NCBI GenBank assembly: GCA_023143305.1
Contig: JAGLHV010000105.1
Location: forward strand, 1 to 5,426
Length of the DNA stretch: 5,426 nt
Direction: 5' to 3'
Source: a bacterium
GTDB lineage: Bacteria; CBDUZB01; JAGLHV01
Both the position numbers and the translations under genes were made by a program. The notes below the pieces were generated by a model. The model was not told the origin of the DNA. It worked only from the letters and a program-made list of their open reading frames with translations, and ran no database searches. Shown here in pieces: positions 1 through 5,426 of this stretch. Numbering within the stretch: the stretch's first letter is position 1; each line of letters begins with the position of its first letter.

Positions 1-447
1 AAAAAAATTCCGGAAGAAAATATCCGTTTCCAAAATTTACCGGGAGTCTTGCAGAAAAAAAAACCTTTTTATTGGATAATAGATAGAGAGAAAGTAGAAC
101 AGGAAGTAAAATGTATTTTATCTTCCGGTGATATAAAAAAAGAAGATTTGGGAAGAATGCCGGCAATAGCTGTATGGAATGCAGCCGGGGTTAAAGGATT
201 AGCCCGGCAGATAAGAACAATGTTTAAATCTGAGGGAGTAGATGTTGTTCGCTGGGGGAATTATATTAGTCAGGAAGAATATACTGTGGTTATAGATCAA
301 TGTGGAAATTTTTCTTTAGCCGGGAAGATAGCTAAAATCATAAACTGTGATAAAATAATATCCCAAAAAGAGAAATTTCCTTTACAAGATATTTCAATAA
401 TTGTTGGGAAAGATTTTAATCGGTTAATGAAAGACAAAAAGAATTAA
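1..447 (+). CDS. LCP (LytR-CpsA-Psr) family protein, C-terminal part with LytR_C domain (5' end outside window)
   Basis: The reading frame is open from base 1 to a TAA at 445-447, giving 148 visible residues, so the gene starts upstream of the window. A TTG at 49 is in frame, but it has no ribosome binding site and lies inside conserved-looking sequence, so I do not take it as the start. Residues 1-40 (IPEENIRFQNLPG, then FYWIIDREKVEQEV) resemble the end of an LCP catalytic domain. Residues 52-140 fit the LytR_C domain: a strand and glycine turn (AVWNAAGVKGLA), a helix, a second strand (EYTVVID), an alanine/lysine helix (LAGKIAKII) and a final strand with IIVGKDF. LCP proteins are membrane-anchored phosphotransferases that attach glycopolymers to peptidoglycan or similar acceptors outside the cytoplasmic membrane. 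The catalytic arginines lie outside the window, so activity cannot be judged. The LytR_C assignment is firm; the LCP assignment is inferred from it and from the neighbouring rsfS. Confidence 0.85.
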   Translation, partial: KKIPEENIRFQNLPGVLQKKKPFYWIIDREKVEQEVKCILSSGDIKKEDLGRMPAIAVWNAAGVKGLARQIRTMFKSEGVDVVRWGNYISQEEYTVVIDQCGNFSLAGKIAKIINCDKIISQKEKFPLQDISIIVGKDFNRLMKDKKN

Positions 448-459
448 AAAAGGGGGTAG

Positions 460-489
460 TTGTAAATAATTAATATTATATATCATAAT
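460..489 (+). promoter_or_regulatory. Possible weak sigma-70-type promoter before rsfS
   Basis: The 69-base gap between the LCP gene and rsfS contains TTGTAA at 460-465 and CATAAT at 484-489, separated by 18 bases, in a very AT-rich stretch. The matches are four of six and five of six to the classical -35 and -10 boxes. In DNA this AT-rich such pairs arise by chance, and rsfS could equally be read through from the LCP gene, since I see no terminator hairpin in the gap. Treat as a candidate only. Confidence 0.25.
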
Positions 490-502
490 AAAACGGCGGA
501 AT

Positions 503-510
503 AAAGGAGA
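503..510 (+). promoter_or_regulatory. Ribosome binding site for the TTG start of rsfS
   Basis: AAAGGAGA lies about seven bases before the TTG at 517. An in-frame TAA at 502-504 rules out any earlier start, and the first internal ATG codon falls at about residue 57, inside the conserved domain. The strong Shine-Dalgarno site together with the upstream stop fixes TTG 517 as the start. Confidence 0.85.
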
Positions 511-516
511 GAAAAA

Positions 517-930
517 TTGGATTCTAAAAAATTGGCAAATGATTGTGCAAAAAGCGCTAAAAAAAAGAAAGCATTGAAAGTGTTAGTGTTGGATGTTAGA
601 AAATTGACTCCTTATTTTGATTATCTGGTTATTTGCAGTGGTCGTTCAACAACACAGGTAAGGGCAATAAGTGAAGAAATCGAAATGTCTCTTAAAAAAG
701 AAAAAAAATTTAATTTACACCGGGAAGGAGAAAAATTTGCTCACTGGATATTAATGGATTATGGTGGAGTAGTGGTACATATTTTTCATGAAGAGGAAAG
801 AAAGTTTTATAATCTGGAAAAAATTTGGGGAGAAGGAGAAAAAGTAAAAATTATAAAAACCAAAAGAGAAACTACAACAAATACGAAGAGGAAAGTCCAT
901 GTTAAAAAAAGAGATAGAAGTAATAATTAA
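517..930 (+). CDS. rsfS: Ribosome silencing factor RsfS (Iojap/YbeB family)
   Basis: RsfS binds ribosomal protein L14 (uL14) on the 50S subunit and blocks joining with the 30S subunit, lowering translation when nutrients are scarce; it acts in the cytoplasm. The 137-residue product carries the family pattern: an N-terminal helix (residues 2-15), LDVRKLTPYFDYLVICSGRS at 25-44, a helix with TTQVRAISEEIE at 45-56, GEKFAHWILMDYGG at 71-84, VVVHIF at 85-90 and ERKFYNLEKIW at 94-104. Two details stand out. Residue 84 is glycine where many homologues have aspartate (DxGD before the VVH strand). A lysine- and arginine-rich tail of about 22 residues follows the domain, making the protein longer than the usual 105-120 residues. 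The TTG start is fixed by a good ribosome binding site and an in-frame stop just upstream. The last 32 bases overlap argS, which suggests coupled translation. The identification is secure. Confidence 0.96.
   Translation: MDSKKLANDCAKSAKKKKALKVLVLDVRKLTPYFDYLVICSGRSTTQVRAISEEIEMSLKKEKKFNLHREGEKFAHWILMDYGGVVVHIFHEEERKFYNLEKIWGEGEKVKIIKTKRETTTNTKRKVHVKKRDRSNN
887..894 (+). promoter_or_regulatory. Ribosome binding site for argS inside the end of rsfS
   Basis: AGAGGAAA lies about five to seven bases before the ATG at 899, within the rsfS coding sequence. It supports ATG 899 as the argS start even though this makes argS overlap rsfS by 32 bases. The resulting N-terminus (MLKKEIEVIINKAV) looks like a normal ArgRS beginning. 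Confidence 0.75.
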
Positions 931-2605
931 TAAAGCCGTAAAACAATGGATAGAAGAAGGGCAGTTAAAGATAAAACAAATTCCTTCTTTTCTTATTGAA
1001 GCTCCTCCTCCTAATATTTCCGGGGATTTTTCCTGTAATGTGGCGATGATAATGGCAAAAGAAGTAAAAACATCGCCTTATAAAGTAGCTCAGAAAATTA
1101 CAGCACTTATTGATACAGTAAATATTTGTAGCAAAGTAGAAATAGCCGGGGCAGGATTTATTAATTTTTTTGTGTCTTCCGGGCGGCTTTATAAAGAATT
1201 GGAAATAATTTGTAAACAAGGAAAAGTGTATGGAAAGGAAAATATAGGAAAAAAGGAATTAGTCCAGATAGAATTTGTTTCAGCTAACCCTACGGGGCCG
1301 TTGCATATTGGACATGGGCGAGGGGCAGCGATAGGGGATGCACTGGCTAATATTTTGAGTTTTACAGGATATAAAGTAGAGAAAGAATATTATTTAAATG
1401 ACAGGGGAAAACAAATTGAAGTATTGGGATGTTCTGTAATGTTACAATATGATAAAATTTCAGGGCAGCAACTTGACCGGAAGGAAGAAGAATATCTCCA
1501 GGAAAAGAAATCAGAAGATATGTATAAAGGGGAATACATTGAAGAAATAGCCCGCAAGATTTTTAAAGATAAAAAATATGATAAAATAAAAGGGCGAGAG
1601 GATGCTGGACATTGGTTTTTTGAAAAAGAGGCAATAAAGATAATTCAGGGGTGGATAGAGCAGGTACTTAAGGATTTAGGGGTAAAATTTAATACCTGGT
1701 TTCAGGAATCAAAACTCTATGAAAAAAAAGGAAGACAAACCCAGATAGATAAAGTAATAACCCTTTTAAAAAAGAAAGGATACCTTTATGATAAGGATGA
1801 AGCTGTATGGTTTGCTTCTTCTAAATTAGGCGATGAAAAAGATCGTGTGGTAATCAGGAAAAACAACGAACCAACTTATTTAGCTTCGGACATAGCATAT
1901 CATTATAATAAATTTATACAAAGAAAATTTAAAAAAGTAATTAATATTTGGGGAGCGGACCATCATGGGTATGTTGCCCGGTTAAAGGGAGTAATTACAG
2001 CATTAGGGTGTAATCCCCAGGACCTTCAAGTTATTTTATACCAATTGGTGAGTTTATACCGGGGAGGAAAACAAATTGCTATGTCTACGCGTAAAGGGGA
2101 ATTTGTTACCTTGAGTGAAGTTATAAATGAAGTAGGGGCGGATGTTTGCCGGTTTTTCTTTTTAATGAGAGGGGCTAATAGTTCGTTGGATTTTGATTTG
2201 GAAATAGCAAAAAAACAATCACCGGAAAATCCGGTATATTATATTCAATATGCACACGCCCGAATTTGCAGTATCTTTAAAGAAGCGAAAAAAAGGAAAT
2301 ATTCTTTCCGTAAAAATAATATTCACCTTGAATCATTAAAAGAGCCGGAAGAGATGGAATTGATAAAAAGATTAGCTTTTTATCCGGATATAATTGAGCT
2401 TTGTACCCGTAAACTGGAGCCGCACCATTTGGTAATTTATTTACAGGATTTAGCTAAAAAATTTCATAGTTATTATAATAAATTTCGTATTTTATCCAAT
2501 GATACCGTTTTAAGCCAGGCAAGGCTGGAATTAGTAAAAGGAGTGAAAATTATTATTAATAATGGACTTAGTTTACTGGGAGTCGGGGTGCCGGAGAAGA
2601 TGTAA
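899..2605 (+). CDS. argS: Arginyl-tRNA synthetase (class I)
   Basis: ArgRS charges tRNA-Arg with arginine using ATP, in the cytoplasm; like GlnRS and GluRS it generally needs the tRNA present for amino-acid activation. The 568-residue product is of normal length. Residues 1-90 form the ArgRS-specific N-terminal (Add-1) domain. The class I catalytic core begins near 121, with VQIEFVSANPTGPLHIGHGRG at 122-142 in two parts: the SANPTGP lead-in and the HIGH signature at 136-139. YLASDIAYH (328-335) and WGADHHGY (351-358) are typical core motifs. The KMSKS loop reads MSTRKG at 395-400, with threonine in place of the second lysine; the MST-R-x-G form is, as I recall, common in bacterial ArgRS. The DALR anticodon-binding domain follows from about 448 (YIQYAHARICSI) to the family-typical end GVGVPEKM. 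The gene overlaps rsfS by 32 bases and is followed after 28 bases by a membrane-protein gene on the same strand. The identification is secure. Confidence 0.98.
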   Translation: MLKKEIEVIINKAVKQWIEEGQLKIKQIPSFLIEAPPPNISGDFSCNVAMIMAKEVKTSPYKVAQKITALIDTVNICSKVEIAGAGFINFFVSSGRLYKELEIICKQGKVYGKENIGKKELVQIEFVSANPTGPLHIGHGRGAAIGDALANILSFTGYKVEKEYYLNDRGKQIEVLGCSVMLQYDKISGQQLDRKEEEYLQEKKSEDMYKGEYIEEIARKIFKDKKYDKIKGREDAGHWFFEKEAIKIIQGWIEQVLKDLGVKFNTWFQESKLYEKKGRQTQIDKVITLLKKKGYLYDKDEAVWFASSKLGDEKDRVVIRKNNEPTYLASDIAYHYNKFIQRKFKKVINIWGADHHGYVARLKGVITALGCNPQDLQVILYQLVSLYRGGKQIAMSTRKGEFVTLSEVINEVGADVCRFFFLMRGANSSLDFDLEIAKKQSPENPVYYIQYAHARICSIFKEAKKRKYSFRKNNIHLESLKEPEEMELIKRLAFYPDIIELCTRKLEPHHLVIYLQDLAKKFHSYYNKFRILSNDTVLSQARLELVKGVKIIINNGLSLLGVGVPEKM

Positions 2606-2618
2606 AAAGGTAAGTTTC

Positions 2619-2627
2619 AGGAAAGGA
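2619..2627 (+). promoter_or_regulatory. Ribosome binding site for the membrane-protein gene
   Basis: AGGAAAGGA lies six bases before the ATG at 2634, inside the 28-base gap after argS. It supports both the start choice and the view that this otherwise unrecognised reading frame is a translated gene. Confidence 0.75.
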
Positions 2628-2633
2628 TAAAAA

Positions 2634-3485
2634 ATGGGTTTTGATTTTCCGGCAGAACTGATTATTAAGGGTTATCAACAGGTAATAAATTTTTATGTTG
2701 ATTTTAGAGTAATGCAGCACGTTGTTTTATTTATTATTTTAGCCTGGTGGTTCACTCATCCGAATACTCAAGGAAAACGTTTTCTTTGTGGATACTTGTC
2801 TTTAACTTTTTTAGGGTTAACCGGGGCAATGGCTCATACAGTGAACTTAATCGGAGTGGTTGATGGTGAAATAAGTTTGTATTTAAGGGTTTTTGAGTTT
2901 TTGTTATTTGTTTTATTTTTAATTTTGCTAATAGATGCGGTAAGAGGGAAAAGTCTATTGCATTTACCGGGCGGTACCCTTCGGTGGATAGGCTTGGTGC
3001 CCATAATGATTATTTTTTGGTATATTGACCGGAGTAAATGTCCGGGAGGATATCTTTTTAAATTTTTTGAACGAATAGCGTTTTTCCTTTGTATTGCGAC
3101 GATGGTGGAGTCTTTGAAAAATAAAGGGAATTATCAATTGACTAAACAAATCTGGAAATGGTGGGTAATTATTCCTTTAAGTATAGGGATTTGGTATCCT
3201 GTATATTCAATGAAGGGATTGAAAACAATTATTTTTTCTCCTTACGGGCTTTTACCCGTACCAACCTTGCTGGTGGCTGTTTCTTTAATAACCCTGGCTA
3301 AAGAAATAAATAAGCTTACTTGTTGGATGATAACCCTGGCTGGTTTTTATTTTGGGTTGGTTGGCTGGCTGAAGTTAAAAATCGGATGGGATTTTGTTTT
3401 AGTGATTACTTGTATATATTCTTTTATTTTGTTATTGTCACCAAAATTAGGGTCTTTTGTAAATAATAATGATAAAATCAAGTAA
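2634..3485 (+). CDS. Polytopic inner-membrane protein of unknown function
   Basis: I do not recognise this 283-residue protein. It is almost entirely hydrophobic, with about eight or nine likely membrane segments by eye: near residues 25-41, 50-76, 82-103, 116-132, 143-160, 173-192, 205-223, 228-247 and 251-269. There is no cleavable signal peptide, no recognisable nucleotide-binding or catalytic motif and no soluble domain; the polar stretches are short (for example PNTQGKR at 43-49 and SLKNKGNYQLTK at 160-171), and the C-terminus is a short polar tail. Tryptophan is frequent (11 residues, including WKWW at 174-177). Segments two and three (FLGLTGAMAHTV, then FEFLLFVLFLILLID) loosely recall the seven-helix sensor regions at the N-terminus of some histidine kinases, but no effector domain follows, so this is only an impression. 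A good ribosome binding site and the 28-base gap after argS suggest co-transcription. Its stop codon directly abuts the stop of rsmI on the other strand. Confidence 0.8.
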   Translation: MGFDFPAELIIKGYQQVINFYVDFRVMQHVVLFIILAWWFTHPNTQGKRFLCGYLSLTFLGLTGAMAHTVNLIGVVDGEISLYLRVFEFLLFVLFLILLIDAVRGKSLLHLPGGTLRWIGLVPIMIIFWYIDRSKCPGGYLFKFFERIAFFLCIATMVESLKNKGNYQLTKQIWKWWVIIPLSIGIWYPVYSMKGLKTIIFSPYGLLPVPTLLVAVSLITLAKEINKLTCWMITLAGFYFGLVGWLKLKIGWDFVLVITCIYSFILLLSPKLGSFVNNNDKIK

Positions 3486-4199
3486 TCATTTAGGCTGAGA
3501 TTTATTTATTAAAACTACTAATTCTCCTTTTAGAGATCTTTCTTTAATTTTTTCTATAACATCATCTATTTCTCCTCTAATTATTTCTTCGAATTTTTTG
3601 GTTAATTCCCGGGCAAGAACTGTTTGTACCTCTCCCATTACTTCCCGGACTATTTCCAGGGTCTTATTTATGCGATAACAGGATTCATAAAAAATCAAAG
3701 TTTTTTCACAAAGGAGTGCTTTATTTAATTGTTTTTTTATTTTACCTTTTTTTCTGGGTAAGAAACCTAAAAAAAGAAAACCGTCGATTGGTAGACCCGA
3801 AAGAGTAAGGCCGCAAATTATTGCCGAAGGGCCGGGAAGAGCAGTTACAATAATTTTTTCAGCAAGGGCTTGTTGAATAAGGACACTCCCCGGATCTGAT
3901 ATTCCCGGGGTCCCGCTATCGGAAACCAGTGCGACATTTTTTCCTTCTTTTAAGAATTTAATTAGGTAGATTCCTTTATTTAGGCGATTATGCTGATGGT
4001 AACTTGTTAAAGAAGTATGAATATTATAGTGACTTAATAATTTTCTGGTGTGTCTGGTATCTTCTGCCGCAATTAAATTTACTTCTTTTAAAATACGCAG
4101 GGCACGCAGGGTAATATCCTCTAAATTTCCGATAGGAGTGGCTACTATATAGAGAGTACCGTAAAGAGAAACAGATTTATTGGAAGAAATATTTTTCAT
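3486..4199 (-). CDS. rsmI: 16S rRNA (cytidine-1402 2'-O)-methyltransferase RsmI, short form
   Basis: RsmI uses S-adenosylmethionine to methylate the ribose 2'-OH of C1402 in the decoding centre of 16S rRNA; with RsmH it produces m4Cm1402, which tunes start-codon choice and decoding fidelity. The 237-residue product shows the tetrapyrrole-methylase fold motifs in order: GTLYIVATPIGNLEDITLRA at 14-33, AAEDTRHTRKLL at 44-55, the cofactor-site loop VSDSGTPGISDPG at 92-104, ALPGPSA at 120-126, PIDGFLFLGFLPRKKG at 137-152 and ARELTKKFEE at 196-205. It stops soon after GELVVLI (225-231), so the roughly 45-residue C-terminal extension of the 280-290 residue E. coli and B. subtilis enzymes is absent; the catalytic part is complete. 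The ATG at 4199 is four bases after the stop of the upstream barrel gene and has no visible Shine-Dalgarno site (the bases just before it read TTAATCCT), pointing to translational coupling. The identification is secure. Confidence 0.96.
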   Translation of the reverse strand: MKNISSNKSVSLYGTLYIVATPIGNLEDITLRALRILKEVNLIAAEDTRHTRKLLSHYNIHTSLTSYHQHNRLNKGIYLIKFLKEGKNVALVSDSGTPGISDPGSVLIQQALAEKIIVTALPGPSAIICGLTLSGLPIDGFLFLGFLPRKKGKIKKQLNKALLCEKTLIFYESCYRINKTLEIVREVMGEVQTVLARELTKKFEEIIRGEIDDVIEKIKERSLKGELVVLINKSQPK

Positions 4200-4203
4200 A
4201 GGA

Positions 4204-5426
4204 TTAAAATTGAATTCTTGTTTCTATAGAAGTATTTTCTGTTGGATTTCCGTATAAGTCAAAGGTTTGCTGATAAATTATTAATAAACAAATATGAGTA
4301 TCGACGAAATAACCGATTTCTGTTTTTAAAATTGTGTTAGGCCCCTTTATTTTTTCCAAATCATTCCACTTTTCTACATCCCGTTTATCGTAAGAGAAAG
4401 ACAGAGAACCTTTATTCATTAAAAGAGAAGGGTCTATTTTGAGTTCCCCATGAATATGAGGATAGTTAAGATTACCGGACGGAAGGTTAAAATCTTCATA
4501 AGTAATAAGTGTTTCCAATCCCTGGATTAAATTACAGCTTAATTCTAAATAAGGTCCTTCTTTTATAGGGCCGGAAGTTGGGGATACAGTAAAACATTTT
4601 GTAGAACGGTCTATATCATAGTAACTGTCAAAATAAGAAGCAATAAAATTATTTTCCAATCTTCTATATGCTCCCTGGAAATGGATGCCGATATTTTTTA
4701 GGGAACCGGTTATTCCGGAAGAATAACCAATGCCCTTATTTTTACTTCCGGCGATGATATATTGTTTTCCGATATTCATCTGGGCCCCTTCTGCATAAGT
4801 GGTAAAAGTAAAAAGATTGTTTTCAAAAATAGGAATGTCTAAATCTGCCCCAAAAATCGTGATTTTATCGTCTTTGGTATCTTTGTTTAAGTCTGGGTTT
4901 TGGTCGCTGGCAACAGAAAAGCCCAAACCGGCATTGGTTAATAAAGGGAGCCCGCTGCTATACATTGGCCGGAAGAAAACCCTTCCTCCTAAAATACCGT
5001 TGCTGTCGATATCACTGATTATTGTTTCAAATCCACCCCAGCCAAAATTTAAATCTAATTCTGCCCCGATTTGTTTGACCTCGGGATATTGTAACATATT
5101 AGAATAACGGTTGATAATTAGGCCGTGGCCTAAACTAATGTCTTTAAATCCTCCTAAATAAGCGAAAAGAATTTCTTTTTTACGGCCGTAACGGATATAC
5201 CATAATTTATCAAGGATATCTTTTGTATCATCCCAGTCAACATCTCTTAATTTGTTGTTTTCGTCAAAATAAAAGACAATATTTAACCCGACACCAAACT
5301 TCCCAAAACATATTTCAGGTAAAAGACTAAATTTATAATAGACTTTTTGTTGATTAGTATCCGGGTCAATTAATGCAGTAGCCCCAAGGGTTCCGTACAT
5401 GGTAAAATCCAAAGCTTTTTTTTGTG
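4204..5426 (-). CDS. Putative outer-membrane beta-barrel protein of unknown function (N-terminus outside window)
   Basis: The frame is open to the right edge of the window. A TTG at 5410-5412 could be read as a start, but it has no ribosome binding site and the frame continues upstream (QKKA), so I treat the gene as 5'-truncated with about 406 visible residues; any signal peptide lies outside. Counting from that TTG codon, the protein is a series of short amphipathic strands alternating with Gly-, Asn- and Asp-rich turns, and it ends in TSIETRIQF. A terminal phenylalanine after alternating residues is the usual Bam-recognition ending of outer-membrane barrels. The most conserved-looking part is at 73-120 (IRYGR, then YLGGFKDISLGHGLIINRYS, then a YPEVKQIGAELDLNFG stretch), which resembles uncharacterised barrel proteins I recall from several uncultivated diderm phyla. 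An acidic turn, DQNPDLNKDTKDDKI at 170-184, looks able to bind a divalent cation such as calcium. No pore, transporter or enzyme family can be named. It lies directly upstream of rsmI, probably in one transcript. Confidence 0.75.
   Translation of the reverse strand, partial: QKKALDFTMYGTLGATALIDPDTNQQKVYYKFSLLPEICFGKFGVGLNIVFYFDENNKLRDVDWDDTKDILDKLWYIRYGRKKEILFAYLGGFKDISLGHGLIINRYSNMLQYPEVKQIGAELDLNFGWGGFETIISDIDSNGILGGRVFFRPMYSSGLPLLTNAGLGFSVASDQNPDLNKDTKDDKITIFGADLDIPIFENNLFTFTTYAEGAQMNIGKQYIIAGSKNKGIGYSSGITGSLKNIGIHFQGAYRRLENNFIASYFDSYYDIDRSTKCFTVSPTSGPIKEGPYLELSCNLIQGLETLITYEDFNLPSGNLNYPHIHGELKIDPSLLMNKGSLSFSYDKRDVEKWNDLEKIKGPNTILKTEIGYFVDTHICLLIIYQQTFDLYGNPTENTSIETRIQF

Noticed and set aside
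49..51. TTG as the start of the first gene
   Set aside because: The frame continues upstream to the window edge with LCP-like residues, and no ribosome binding site precedes it.
965..1219. Minus-strand open frame of 84 codons
   Set aside because: It lies wholly inside argS, opposite strongly conserved ArgRS sequence, and has no ribosome binding site or recognisable product.
2081..2098. Altered KMSKS loop (MSTRKG) in ArgRS as a sign of inactivity
   Set aside because: The MST-R-x-G variant is, as far as I recall, common among functional bacterial ArgRS enzymes, and every other catalytic motif is intact.
2964..3149. Minus-strand open frame of 61 codons
   Set aside because: It is antisense to the membrane-protein gene, has no supporting start signal and a low-complexity basic product typical of a shadow frame.
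3243..3260. Inverted repeat TACGGG / CCCGTA with a 6-base loop, considered as a terminator
   Set aside because: It is in the middle of the membrane-protein gene and no T-run follows it on either strand.
4799..5107. Plus-strand open frame of 102 codons
   Set aside because: It lies opposite the best-conserved part of the barrel gene and has no independent support.
5118..5133. Perfect 7-bp inverted repeat TTAGGCC-GT-GGCCTAA
   Set aside because: It encodes the conserved Leu-Gly-His-Gly-Leu segment of the barrel protein; the symmetry follows from the protein sequence and there is no T-run for a terminator.

Overview
The window is a compact, AT-rich (roughly one-third G+C by eye) bacterial chromosome segment with six genes and almost no intergenic DNA. 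Four genes run on the plus strand and two on the minus strand, and the two groups meet end to end at 3485/3486. I see no RNA gene, insertion sequence, CRISPR array, prophage or attachment site.

Plus strand (1-3485): the C-terminal end of an LCP (LytR-CpsA-Psr) cell-envelope protein with its LytR_C domain, cut by the left edge; rsfS, the ribosome silencing factor, with a TTG start; argS, arginyl-tRNA synthetase, overlapping rsfS by 32 bases; and an unrecognised polytopic inner-membrane protein 28 bases after argS. The only sizeable gap is 448-516, which holds a weak promoter-like pair and the rsfS ribosome binding site. An LCP gene followed by rsfS is an arrangement I know from the nadD-yqeK-LCP-rsfS-leuS neighbourhood of Firmicutes; here argS stands where leuS usually does.

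Minus strand (5426-3486): a putative outer-membrane beta-barrel protein whose N-terminus lies beyond the right edge, ending in phenylalanine, followed after four bases by rsmI, the 16S rRNA C1402 2'-O-methyltransferase, in a short form without the usual C-terminal extension.

The organism is probably a low-GC diderm bacterium: the barrel implies an outer membrane, while the LCP-rsfS order is Firmicutes-like. An uncultivated diderm phylum (of the Atribacterota, Omnitrophota, Aerophobetota or Desantisbacteria type) would fit, but the sequence alone does not settle this. Functionally the window mixes translation (rsfS, argS, rsmI) with envelope genes (LCP, membrane protein, barrel). I found no convincing new multi-gene system. 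The points most worth a second look are the two unrecognised envelope proteins, a strong excess of the tetranucleotide CCGG, and the apparent lack of a Shine-Dalgarno site before rsmI.
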